This document shows positions 51,421-59,163 of a stretch of 59,485 nt of DNA, in pieces; the stretch's first letter is position 1; each line of letters opens with the position of its first letter. A program made the translations under genes and the position numbers. Source of the stretch: Blastocatellia bacterium. GTDB taxonomy: Bacteria; Acidobacteriota; Blastocatellia; Pyrinomonadales; Pyrinomonadaceae. The notes under the pieces are model-generated. The model was given only the letters and a program-made list of their open reading frames with translations. It searched no databases and had not been told where the DNA came from. The DNA is taken from assembly GCA_003487805.1 (NCBI GenBank), contig DNNE01000129.1:6986-66470 (forward strand), given 5' to 3'.

Positions 51421-52668
51421 TCAGCTACCACCGCCCCCCGAAATATCCAAATTCTTTTGCACCAACCGATTCAAGGTGTCAGGCACCAGCCGCTCAGCAA
51501 AGCCGGCGAGAAACGACCAAATGATCAGCAGCGAGTAAGCGATTCCGCTCCGCGGGCCGGTTTGTTGTAAGAAATCTCTGATTTGCAGGACGGCCGTACG
51601 TGGACTAGGCACCGGAGTTGGGATTGGAACGGGAGTTGGCGATTGGGATTTTTGAGCTTCCGTTTGATTGGGGATCGATGAGCCAGGACTCGACGAACCT
51701 TTCGCCTCTGGTGTTGCTGATCCCGCTGGCGTCGCAGTGGCGAGTTGGGTTGCCGAGGGAGTCGCCGACGGTCCCTTAGACGCCTGCGGGGTTGCGGCGG
51801 GCGTGGGAGCCGCGGTCGCGGAATTCCAGCCAGGGGTTACGATCGTTGGAAAGACTGAACCGTTTAGTATGCCGGCTGCGAAAAGGACGAAAAGCAACGA
51901 TGCGAAGATGGCGCCATAAATCGGTGACAGAAGGATTCCACGCCATCCGTTGGTCATCGCCGCCAAATTGAACAGAGCGTCGCCATCGGTCGGAGCGGCC
52001 TGGATCCGCTGCAACATGCTCACGCATCCTCCCACGATGCCGGCTAGCGCGACGGTTAGGACTGTGACCACCACTGACGAGTAGTCGGCGACTCCGGATA
52101 TGAAGAAGGTGCCCGTGATGTTCGCGGCGATCGCTAATGCAATCACAACGACCACGCCCCCGGTCAGGAGCACAGCTTTTTTCGTGAGGTCATCGCGCAG
52201 CGCTTCACGCGCCGGCAACAGCGAGTAGTACAGATAGAATTTACTAAGCAGGTATTTGATGTCCGCGCGCAGTTCGCGTTCGATGAGCACGTTTGGCTTG
52301 GGAGGTTGAGCGTCCGGATCAACCTGGATAGCTCCTAAATCCAAAGGCTTTGAAGCTATGTACTCGTCATACTCTTTCTGACCCGCCACGCTACGATACT
52401 TCGTGCGAGCATCATAAGCTTTACGAATCAAACTCTCGGGCGGCCGCTGATCCACCAGAGTCAAATCGAAGGTGTAGATGTCGCTCCAGGTTAAATCGTG
52501 TTTCCGTCGCCGCTCATGAAGCTCATCCAGCAGGTTGATGACATTTGCATCGGTAATGGAGGGTTTGAGGGCGATGTACTCGCTATACAGGTGATCAAAA
52601 AAGAGTCTCGCATACGGCGGCACCGGCTTATTCATAAGGTTGTGGTTTCTATCTTTACGTTTCTCCAT
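51421..52668 (-). CDS. Membrane protein with Pro/Ser/Thr-rich linker, unrecognised
   Basis: About 415 residues from the ATG at 52668, preceded by AGGAGG at 8-9 bases; a GTG at 52728 is less likely. The first 170 residues are soluble and charged. Then come two or three transmembrane segments (KAVLLTGGVVVVIALAIAAN, SSVVVTVLTVALAGIVGGCV, GAIFASLLFVLFAAGILNG). A low-complexity linker of about 80 residues (ATAAPTPAATPQASKGPSAT and onward) follows, and a last segment with SLLIIWSFLAGFAERLVPDT. That C-terminal FLAGFxERLVPD motif is conserved in a family of bacterial membrane proteins of unknown role. Confidence 0.7.
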   Translation of the reverse strand: MEKRKDRNHNLMNKPVPPYARLFFDHLYSEYIALKPSITDANVINLLDELHERRRKHDLTWSDIYTFDLTLVDQRPPESLIRKAYDARTKYRSVAGQKEYDEYIASKPLDLGAIQVDPDAQPPKPNVLIERELRADIKYLLSKFYLYYSLLPAREALRDDLTKKAVLLTGGVVVVIALAIAANITGTFFISGVADYSSVVVTVLTVALAGIVGGCVSMLQRIQAAPTDGDALFNLAAMTNGWRGILLSPIYGAIFASLLFVLFAAGILNGSVFPTIVTPGWNSATAAPTPAATPQASKGPSATPSATQLATATPAGSATPEAKGSSSPGSSIPNQTEAQKSQSPTPVPIPTPVPSPRTAVLQIRDFLQQTGPRSGIAYSLLIIWSFLAGFAERLVPDTLNRLVQKNLDISGGGGS

Positions 52669-52843
52669 TTTTGTCGCCTCCTGAGAGAGATGCGAGTCCC
52701 GTACGGATGGAATATTTATTGAACTCACGTTTCTTTTAATGAGCTGATCGCTCCGGAGGAGCGGCCTAAGCTTGAACTGAAGGACTTGAGACTGCGGGAG
52801 ATTGTCTCACTTGTTAGGAACTTGTCAATCCCCTTTGGATTTG

Positions 52844-53000
52844 CTCCCTCTCCCTTTGGGAGAGGGCTGGGGTGAGGGCTTAACGAGAGAGAGCTAGAGT
52901 TTTAATTGTCTTGTTTGGTCGCGCTCGCAGAGGGTTGAAAAGAAGTGTCGGCGCACCCGCTAGACCCTCACCCCTACCCTCTCCCAAAAGGAGAGGGAGA
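52844..53000. repeat. Inverted repeat (CCCTCTCCCTTTGGGAGAGG family)
   Basis: CTCCCTCTCCCTTTGGGAGA (52844 on) with GGGCTGGGGTGAGGGC is inverted at 52965-53000 (GACCCTCACCCCTACCCTCT, CCCAAAAGGAGAGGGAG). Each arm also contains its own hairpin. It fills the gap before chrA's 3' end. Confidence 0.85.
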
Positions 53001-53024
53001 TTTCATATCCAACCGGATACGTTC

Positions 53025-54467
53025 TCACCACAACACCAGCGCCAGCACAAAACGAAACGCGCCCGCGCCCATCAGAACCCAGAACGCATTTGGCCGGTAG
53101 CGCAAAAGAATTACGACAATTACGACGGTCATCGCCGCGCCGATGAGGCTGTGAATGCCTGAGCGCGCGACGCTCCAGGCGGCGGCCGCCAGCAGGCCCG
53201 TGACTGCGGGTGCGACTCCGCGCAGGAATGCCTGCATCTGGCGGTTGGTTCGGAAGCGTCTGAATGATGATCCGGCGGCGATCGTCATCAGGAATGAAGG
53301 CAGGAAAACACAGAGGGTGGAGAGGACTGCACCGGGAGTGCCGGCAACTCGATAACCGACAAACGTCGCCATGATCAAAACCGGCCCGGGAGTTATCTGG
53401 CCCAACGCGGTGGCGTCGGCGAACTCCTGATGATTCAACCAGTGATGAGAGTTGACGACTTCGTTTTCGATTTCCGGAATCATCACATAGCCGCCGCCGA
53501 AGGTGACCGCGCCAATGCGAAGAAAGATAAACGACACGGAAAGCGCCAGACCTAATTTAGCAATCAGCGGGATGGCCGGAAACAGAAAGGCTTTTCTGCT
53601 TTGTGGCTCAACAGCTTCTGTGATTAGTTCGTCATCAAGTTCGGCTTCCGGCGTTTGCGTCACGAGCCCTTCGCTCATTTCACGCAGCCGCTGCTCAGCC
53701 ATTGCCTCCGTCAAATACCCGCCGTAAAACTTGTGCGGCTTGGTTCGTCGTCGCCGGCTAAGACGTTCGCGGATTCGCTGTTGCCGTCGCGTGGCAATAC
53801 CACGAATGCGATCGAGTCGCGGCAGACGTGGCTCGACAAAAGACTCGATGCCGATTCCGATCAAGCCGGAAATCAAAATGACTTCGACGACGGTGGCCCG
53901 CAGCAGGATGACTGCCGCGAACGACAGCACGATCAGGATGCGCTGCCATGATTTGCTGGAGGTGTGCCGGCCCATGCGCCAGGCGGTGACCGCGATGAGG
54001 GCGACGACGGCCGCATTGAATCCATGAAATAGCTGTTCAGTATTTGGGAGCGCGCGAAAGCGATCATAGAAAACAGCGAGTGCGATCATCATCAGCATCG
54101 AAGGCAGAATGAATCCCGCCAGCGAAACGCTCGCGCCACGCCAACCGCGAACCCGAAAGCCGATGTAGGTGACTGCGTTGCCGGCGCTGGTGCCGGGCAA
54201 GCTCTGGCCCAGCGCTAAGGCTTCGACAAAGTCGTGCTCCCCCAGCCAACGGCGTTCCAGCACCACCAGGTGCCGGATCTGTGCGAGGACGGCGAAGCCT
54301 CCGCCGAAACCACTGACGCCGATTTTTAGGAATGAAAGAAAGAGGCCGCCGAGAGTCGCGGTCCGTGAGATTCGTTTTAGTCTTCGCTGTTCGTAGCGCG
54401 CGCGAGTCTTGATTTTATGAACGCGCGGATGACCGTGAGTTTTCTTAACGCCTCTCGTCTGTGACAC
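53025..54467 (-). CDS. chrA: Chromate transporter ChrA-type (two-domain)
   Basis: 480 residues from a GTG. Two homologous chromate-transport domains are present: the first begins FLKIGVSGFGGGFAVLAQIR (about residue 45) with LGQSLPGTSAGNAVTYIGFR, the second FLRIGAVTFGGGYVMIPEIE (about residue 310) with LGQITPGPVLIMATFVGYRV. Long-chain ChrA proteins exchange chromate or sulfate with protons. The linker (RRLSRRRRTKPHKFYGGYLT and following) is unusually long and basic. The first domain lacks the full PGP motif (LPGTSAG). The gene stands alone between repeat elements. Confidence 0.87.
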   Translation of the reverse strand: MSQTRGVKKTHGHPRVHKIKTRARYEQRRLKRISRTATLGGLFLSFLKIGVSGFGGGFAVLAQIRHLVVLERRWLGEHDFVEALALGQSLPGTSAGNAVTYIGFRVRGWRGASVSLAGFILPSMLMMIALAVFYDRFRALPNTEQLFHGFNAAVVALIAVTAWRMGRHTSSKSWQRILIVLSFAAVILLRATVVEVILISGLIGIGIESFVEPRLPRLDRIRGIATRRQQRIRERLSRRRRTKPHKFYGGYLTEAMAEQRLREMSEGLVTQTPEAELDDELITEAVEPQSRKAFLFPAIPLIAKLGLALSVSFIFLRIGAVTFGGGYVMIPEIENEVVNSHHWLNHQEFADATALGQITPGPVLIMATFVGYRVAGTPGAVLSTLCVFLPSFLMTIAAGSSFRRFRTNRQMQAFLRGVAPAVTGLLAAAAWSVARSGIHSLIGAAMTVVIVVILLRYRPNAFWVLMGAGAFRFVLALVLW

Positions 54468-54490
54468 TGCGTGCGTCAGTGTACCAGAAG

Positions 54491-54701
54491 CAATCCACAG
54501 ATTTCACAGATTACACAGAAAGGAAAAAGCATTAGCCACAAAAAGGCACAGAAGCCACAAAAATCTTTCCGATCGTAACGTTCAAGTGCGTCACTACGAT
54601 CAATATCTCAGATGTGACTGGCGGTGTTGAGTTACTTTTGTGCTTTCTGTGCCTTTTTGTGGCTATTCTTTATCTGTGTAATCTGCGTAATCTGTGGATT
54701 G
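54491..54701. repeat. Nested double inverted repeat (two families)
   Basis: The outer arms are CAATCCACAGATTTCACAGA (54491 on) and its inverted partner ending AATCTGTGGATTG (54667-54701). The inner arms are ATTAGCCACAAAAAGGCACA (54531 on) and the inverted copy ending GCCTTTTTGTGGCTAT (54634-54667). One palindrome family is nested in another, in the 236-base gap between chrA and the methyltransferase gene. Confidence 0.88.
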
Positions 54702-54703
54702 TT

Positions 54704-56599
54704 TCATGCAGCAGGCGCTGCGGCTTCCTTCTGCGAGCTAAATTCAGGCAGCACGCTGAAAACTTCCAGCGCGTACTTCACGTTTCCAAATGGCGCTGAG
54801 ACTTGCACGCCCTGGATCAAGTCGCGCACTTCGGCGAGAGACTCGCGCGCGATCTTCAATCCTTCGTCGCGCCCGGCTTCTTTACTAATCGCTGACGCAG
54901 CGCGCATACGGTCCATGATCTCAGGCGTGACGTGCACGCCGGGCACTTCATTGTGCAGGAACTCTGCATTGCGGAAGGAAACCAGCGGCCAGATGCCGGC
55001 GACGATTGGAATGCGACAGTGCTCAATACGCTTGAGAAAGTCACGCAACTGCTGAACATCGAAAACCGGTTGCGTAATCGCGTACTCCGCGCCCGCTTCG
55101 ATCTTCCATTCAAAGCGACGCAACTCTTCCTCCATGTTCACCGCACCGGGATTAACACCTACGCCAATTGAGAACGAAGTCGGCTCGCCGATTGGATTGT
55201 TGCCGATGTCCAAACCGTGATTCAGTTTGTTCACCATGTTCGTCAAGCCAATCGCATCGATGTCGAAAACCGCGGTCGCGTCCGGATAAGGACCCATCTT
55301 CGGCGGGTCACCCGTTATCAAAAGTAGATTTCGCACGCCCAGGGCCTGGGCCCCCAGGATGTCCGACATCATTCCCAAAAGGTTGCGATCACGACAGCAG
55401 TAATGCAGCACTGCTTCGATTCCGATTTGCTGTTGCACCATTACGGCGGTGGCCATCGCGCCCATGCGCGTCTGCGCCCGGGGGCCATCGGGAATATTTA
55501 CGCCATCAACGCCGGCGTCTTTGAGAAGACGAATCGCATCGAGTGTCTTCGCCGGGCTGCATCCTTTTGGCGGCAGGACCTCGACCGTAGTGACGAATTC
55601 ACCCCTGGCGATTTTCCGGGCCCAGTTCGATCGTTCTTCCGCAGGGACGACGGTTACGTCGGGCGGCTTCAATTCATGCACGCTGACCTTTACGGCCTCA
55701 GCAACAGAGACTTGTTGAGTGCGCGGATGAAACTGCCGGATTGCGTCGGCGATCATCTTGATATGCGCGGGTGTCGAGCCGCAGCATCCGCCAACGAACT
55801 TAGCGCCGGCCTGAATGATGCGTCGCGAATACTCAGCCATGTATTCCGGCGAGCACATGTAGATTTGACGGCCGCCCACATCTCGCGGCAGACCGGCGTT
55901 CGGTTGCGCCGACAGTTTTTTGTCGGTGAGCGCGTGCATTTTTTCGATCGCATTCAGCACAATCGCTGGTCCCACACCGCAGTTAAGCCCAATAACATCC
56001 GCGCCCCATTCCGCGATGCGTGAGGTGAATATTTCCGGCGTCGCTCCAAACAGAGTGTTGCCGTCCATCTGGATTGTTACCTGGGCCACGATCGGCAGAT
56101 CGCACAGGTCGTGAACCGCTTTGATGGCCTGATGCAGTTCCGAAATGTCCGAGAACGTCTCAAGCACAAACAGATCGACGCCCCCTTCCAACAGCGCTGA
56201 GATCTGATCGCTGAACATCTGTCTGGCTTCATCGAACGAGGTCGGTCCATACGGCTCAATTCGCAAGCCGAGTGGGCCGACAGCGCCCGCAACCAGCGCT
56301 CGATCGCCGGCAGCTTCGCGGGCAATGCGCGCGGCTTTGACGTTGATTTCGTGTGCGTTGGCTTCGAGGCCGTAAGGCTGAAGCTTGTTGACGTTAGCAC
56401 CGAACGTATTCGTCTCAATGATGTCGGCGCCGGCGCGGACGTATTCGCTGTGGACCTCGCGCACGAGATCAGGCGCGGCCAGATTCAGCTCGTCATAGGA
56501 TCGATTGATATAGATGCCCTTTGAATAGAGCATCGTACCCATGGCGCCGTCGAAGATGTATGCGCGATCGGAATCAAGTAAGTCTTTGAAAGTTTGCAT
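54704..56599 (-). CDS. Homocysteine S-methyltransferase / methylenetetrahydrofolate reductase fusion
   Basis: 631 residues. Residues 1-300 are a homocysteine methyltransferase domain: IFDGAMGTMLYSKGI, ETNTFGANVNKLQPYGLE, IGLNCGVGP and FVGGCCGSTPAHIKMI, with the three zinc Cys residues. Residues 330-615 are a MTHFR TIM barrel: EVLPPKGCSP, NIPDGPRAQTRMGAMATAVM, LLLITGDPPKMGPYPDATAV, FSIGVGVNPGAVN, AEYAITQPVFDVQQLRDFLK. The arrangement matches YitJ-type bifunctional enzymes of methionine and one-carbon metabolism. Upstream are a promoter, a SAM-II-like aptamer and a terminator, so feedback by S-adenosylmethionine is likely. Confidence 0.93.
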   Translation of the reverse strand: MQTFKDLLDSDRAYIFDGAMGTMLYSKGIYINRSYDELNLAAPDLVREVHSEYVRAGADIIETNTFGANVNKLQPYGLEANAHEINVKAARIAREAAGDRALVAGAVGPLGLRIEPYGPTSFDEARQMFSDQISALLEGGVDLFVLETFSDISELHQAIKAVHDLCDLPIVAQVTIQMDGNTLFGATPEIFTSRIAEWGADVIGLNCGVGPAIVLNAIEKMHALTDKKLSAQPNAGLPRDVGGRQIYMCSPEYMAEYSRRIIQAGAKFVGGCCGSTPAHIKMIADAIRQFHPRTQQVSVAEAVKVSVHELKPPDVTVVPAEERSNWARKIARGEFVTTVEVLPPKGCSPAKTLDAIRLLKDAGVDGVNIPDGPRAQTRMGAMATAVMVQQQIGIEAVLHYCCRDRNLLGMMSDILGAQALGVRNLLLITGDPPKMGPYPDATAVFDIDAIGLTNMVNKLNHGLDIGNNPIGEPTSFSIGVGVNPGAVNMEEELRRFEWKIEAGAEYAITQPVFDVQQLRDFLKRIEHCRIPIVAGIWPLVSFRNAEFLHNEVPGVHVTPEIMDRMRAASAISKEAGRDEGLKIARESLAEVRDLIQGVQVSAPFGNVKYALEVFSVLPEFSSQKEAAAPAA

Positions 56600-56601
56600 A
56601 A

Positions 56602-56684
56602 CTTTAGAGCTTAGTTCTTAGAGCTTAGTCTTTAGAGCCTGGTTCGATAGTGTCTAAGCCCTAAGCTCCAAACACTAAGCTCTC
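56602..56684. repeat. Inverted repeat (TTAGAGCTTAGT family) in the methyltransferase leader
   Basis: CTTTAGAGCTTAGTTCTTAG (56602 on) with AGCTTAGTCTTTAGAGCC pairs with TAAGCCCTAAGCTCCAAACA then CTAAGCTCT (56654 on). The arm units are TTAGAGCTTAG-type repeats. It lies between the terminator and the start codon. Confidence 0.8.
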
Positions 56685-56693
56685 CGACATAAT

Positions 56694-56720
56694 AAAAATC
56701 CCGCGCCAAACAACGCGGGA
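56694..56720 (-). terminator. Intrinsic terminator in the methyltransferase leader
   Basis: On the minus strand TCCCGCG (56720-56714), an 8-base loop, CGCGGGA (56705-56699) and TTTTTATT form a GC-rich hairpin with a U-run. It lies between the SAM-II-like aptamer and the start codon. A second hairpin, CTTCA/TGAAG (56738-56721), immediately precedes it and could be an antiterminator component. Confidence 0.8.
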
Positions 56721-56767
56721 CTTCAATCGGGTCTGAAGTTTTTTCGGTTCGTCCTTTGAACTCGCCG

Positions 56768-56820
56768 TGCTGTTTAGCTGTTTGTTTTACGTGGCCGCAA
56801 GTCGCCTTAACTCACCACGT
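56768..56820 (-). promoter_or_regulatory. SAM-II-like riboswitch aptamer
   Basis: On the minus strand the RNA reads ACGTGG (56820-56815), then GAGTTAA, CTTGC, CCACGT (56794-56789), then AAAACAAACAGCTAAACAG. P1 is a perfect 6-bp helix. GTTAA in the loop, CTTGC before the P1 3' strand, the A-rich linker and GCTAAA agree with my recollection of the SAM-II core. It lies right after a good promoter and before a terminator and a methionine-synthesis gene. I could not convincingly draw the P2 pseudoknot by eye, so SAM-II or the related SAM-V type is probable but not proven. Confidence 0.6.
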
Positions 56821-56832
56821 TTTTCTAACGGG

Positions 56833-56862
56833 TTTATACGCCGGATCCGAGCCCTCTGTCAA
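56833..56862 (-). promoter_or_regulatory. Sigma-70-type promoter for the methyltransferase/MTHFR gene
   Basis: On the minus strand TTGACA (56862-56857) is followed after 18 bases by TATAAA (56838-56833). Transcription would start at about 56826, just ahead of the aptamer's P1. The promoter begins 15 bases past the stop of the DUF2442 gene, so the met gene is not expected to depend on readthrough. Confidence 0.75.
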
Positions 56863-56876
56863 CCGGGAGTGCTAGC

Positions 56877-57185
56877 CTAGGCAGGCACTGACTCCCACTC
56901 CCTGGCTTGAGTGGTGAGGGCGTCCACCAACTCGGGCCAGTCGTGCAAGGTTGCCGGGTCGAAGTCGGCGCCGTTGGGCCAAACGAGCGTATGTACTTCC
57001 GGATCCATCCGAACTTGATTGAATACGGACAAATTGCGGAGAGGGCCGAATAGTTCTCCGGCCAAGGCCGGCTCAAAATTAATCAGTTGTTCCGTGTGAT
57101 CTTCGAATCCCACGCGGAGTGTGTATGGTGCGACTATCTCGAAAGTCTCCACACGGTGTATGTCGTGCACGATCTTCTCCTTCAC
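56877..57185 (-). CDS. DUF2442-domain protein
   Basis: 102 residues from a GTG that overlaps the upstream stop by four bases (GTGA). VETFEIVAPYTLRVGFEDHT, INFEPALAGELFGPLRNLSV, FNQVRMDPEVHTLVWPNGAD, DFDPATLHD form the DUF2442 pattern. Together with the DUF4160 gene it makes the common DUF4160-DUF2442 pair, which has toxin-antitoxin-like genomic behaviour but no established activity. It shows no mobile context here. Confidence 0.85.
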   Translation of the reverse strand: MKEKIVHDIHRVETFEIVAPYTLRVGFEDHTEQLINFEPALAGELFGPLRNLSVFNQVRMDPEVHTLVWPNGADFDPATLHDWPELVDALTTQAREWESVPA

Positions 57186-57412
57186 TTGAGGGGCTCAATG
57201 GGTAATGCTGGTTGGCCGCTTTGTAATCTTTTCCAGTCGATCAAAAGCTCGTGTTGATGAAGCTCGGCCCAGGCCTCGACCAGGCGGCGCTGACGCGTCG
57301 GCAGCGCCCCGCGTGCCATTTCAATTGGCTCGATGCTGAAAATCGCCGAGTCCTCCTGGTAGTAAGCATGAAAATGTGGAATATGGTGCCGGGCTCCGGC
57401 TTCCCGATACAT
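57182..57412 (-). CDS. DUF4160-domain protein, N-terminus uncertain
   Basis: 76 residues from the ATG at 57412 (MYREAGARHHIPHFHAYYQE), with the conserved PHFHAYY core and QRRLVEAWAELHQHELLIDW. In this family the protein usually begins about 13 residues earlier with a RFFGxxIRMY segment. That segment is encoded here just upstream in frame (ELCRFFGIIIRMY), but with no ATG, GTG or TTG before the next stop. Either the start codon is lost or shifted, or translation begins at the internal ATG and makes a shortened protein. It overlaps the DUF2442 gene by four bases. Confidence 0.65.
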   Translation of the reverse strand: MYREAGARHHIPHFHAYYQEDSAIFSIEPIEMARGALPTRQRRLVEAWAELHQHELLIDWKRLQSGQPALPIEPLK

Positions 57413-57621
57413 TCGAATAATGATACCGAAGAAGCGACAAAGTTCGGGCGCCCATGCATTTTACTGTCTCCTTCCTCACGGACGCAAAGCAAAAGGGCGA
57501 GGGCTTGCATACATTTTCAGTCTTGACACACACGACTCGCTTCTGGCTGAATGCCTAACATAATCGCACGCAAATCTCCCCGCTTTTGTCGTCAAGTTCG
57601 AACTCAAGAGGGGTAAGAGCT

Positions 57622-59163
57622 ATGTCCACAGCTAACCAAACGGGAGTAAGCCGCCATCCGAAAGGGTTATACGTCCTCTTTGCCACAGAGATGTGGGAGC
57701 GCTTCAGCTACTACGGGATGCGCGGCATCCTTCTCCTGTTTCTCGTCGCCTCAGTGAAGACGGGCGGGTTCGGCCTCACGGACAGGACCGGCTCGGCGAT
57801 CTACGGGCTCTACGTCGGCTTCGTGTACCTGATGGCGCTTCCGGGAGGCTGGGTCGCGGACCGGATCCTGGGACAGCGGCGCGCGGTCTTCCTCGGCGGC
57901 TGCATCATCGCCGCCGGCCACTTCTCGATGGCCGTTCCGACCGTGCCGACCTTCTACGCCGGCCTCGTGCTGATCGTCGTCGGGACCGGCCTCTTGAAGC
58001 CGAACGTGAGCGCCATGGTCGCCGACCTGTATCCGGAGGGAGGCTCCCGGCGCGACGCGGGGTTCTCCGTCTTCTATTCGGGGATCAACGTCGGAGCCCT
58101 CGTCGGACCTCTCGTCTGCGGTTTCCTCGGCGAAAAGGTCAACTGGCACCTGGGGTTTTCCGCCGCCGGCGTCGGCATGGTCCTCGGGCTGATCCAGTAC
58201 CGGTATGGCGGAAAGTATCTCGGCAATGCGGGCATGCGCCGCGGCGACGCCACGGCGGCGGCCGACCGTGCCTCCCTGCGAAACCTCGCGATCGGCGCCG
58301 GCGTCGTCCTCGGCGCCGTGGCGCTCGCCATCGTGCTGCAGGCCGCCGGCGTTCTGAACCTGACGCTCTACGGCGTCGCGAAGGGCACGGGCTTCTTCAT
58401 GCTCGGGCTCGCGATCCTGTATTTCGCCTCGGTTCTTCTGTTCGGAAAGCTCTCGACGGCCGAAAAGAAGCGGATCATCGTCATTTTCGTCTTCTTCATG
58501 GCGGCCGTCCTGTTCTGGGCCGGCTTCGAGCAGGCGGGGTCCTCCATGAACCTGTTCGCCGAGCGCCTCACGGATCGAGTGATCTTCGGCTGGACGATGC
58601 CCGCCTCCTTCCTTCAGTCCGTGAACTCAATCTTCTTGATCGTCCTGGCGCCGTTCTTCGGCGCGCTCTGGATCAAGCTCGCCGCCCGCCAGCCTTCGAC
58701 ACCCGCGAAGATGGGATTCGGCCTGGTGTTTCTCGCGGTCGGCTTCCTGGTGCTCGCATGGGGCGCGAGCTTTACCGCCAACGGGACGAGGGTCAGCATG
58801 ATGTGGCTGATCGGCACCTACTTTCTCCACACGGTGGGGGAGCTGTGCCTTTCCCCGGTCGGCCTGTCGAGCGTGACCAAGCTGGCGCCCAAGAGCCTCG
58901 TCGGCCAACTCATGGGCACGTGGTTCATGGGCACCGCGCTCGGGAACTTGATCGCCGGTCTCGCGGCCGGAGGATTCGCGGGGATGGGGATCACGCAGCT
59001 CTTCACCTCGGTCGCGAAAGTGACCGGTGTCGCCGGGATCGTCCTTCTGATCTTCTCCCCCCTGTTGCGCCGGTTGATCGGCGGCGGCGAGGGCGCGACG
59101 CCGGAGGGGAAGATTACCCCCGGGACCGCCCCGGCCGCGCGCGAGGGCGCGCTTCCAACGTAG
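57622..59163 (+). CDS. POT/PTR-family proton-dependent oligopeptide transporter
   Basis: 513 residues from the ATG at 57622, preceded by AGAGGGG. About 14 transmembrane segments. The family motif EMWERFSYYGMRGILLLFLV (ExxERFxYYG) is at the start, followed by GGWVADRILGQRRAVFLGGC, GTGLLKPNVSAMVADLYPEG, FSVFYSGINVGALVGPLVCG, and SVNSIFLIVLAPFFGALWIK. It imports di- and tripeptides with protons. Its codons are strongly biased to G/C in the third position (GGC, GTC, CTC, GCC, ATC), unlike every other gene in the window, suggesting horizontal transfer or a join between sequences from different sources. Confidence 0.92.
   Translation: MSTANQTGVSRHPKGLYVLFATEMWERFSYYGMRGILLLFLVASVKTGGFGLTDRTGSAIYGLYVGFVYLMALPGGWVADRILGQRRAVFLGGCIIAAGHFSMAVPTVPTFYAGLVLIVVGTGLLKPNVSAMVADLYPEGGSRRDAGFSVFYSGINVGALVGPLVCGFLGEKVNWHLGFSAAGVGMVLGLIQYRYGGKYLGNAGMRRGDATAAADRASLRNLAIGAGVVLGAVALAIVLQAAGVLNLTLYGVAKGTGFFMLGLAILYFASVLLFGKLSTAEKKRIIVIFVFFMAAVLFWAGFEQAGSSMNLFAERLTDRVIFGWTMPASFLQSVNSIFLIVLAPFFGALWIKLAARQPSTPAKMGFGLVFLAVGFLVLAWGASFTANGTRVSMMWLIGTYFLHTVGELCLSPVGLSSVTKLAPKSLVGQLMGTWFMGTALGNLIAGLAAGGFAGMGITQLFTSVAKVTGVAGIVLLIFSPLLRRLIGGGEGATPEGKITPGTAPAAREGALPT

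Noticed and set aside
57523..57564. Promoter for the peptide transporter (TTGACA...CATAAT)
   Set aside because: The two boxes are about 30 bases apart, far from the usual 16-19.
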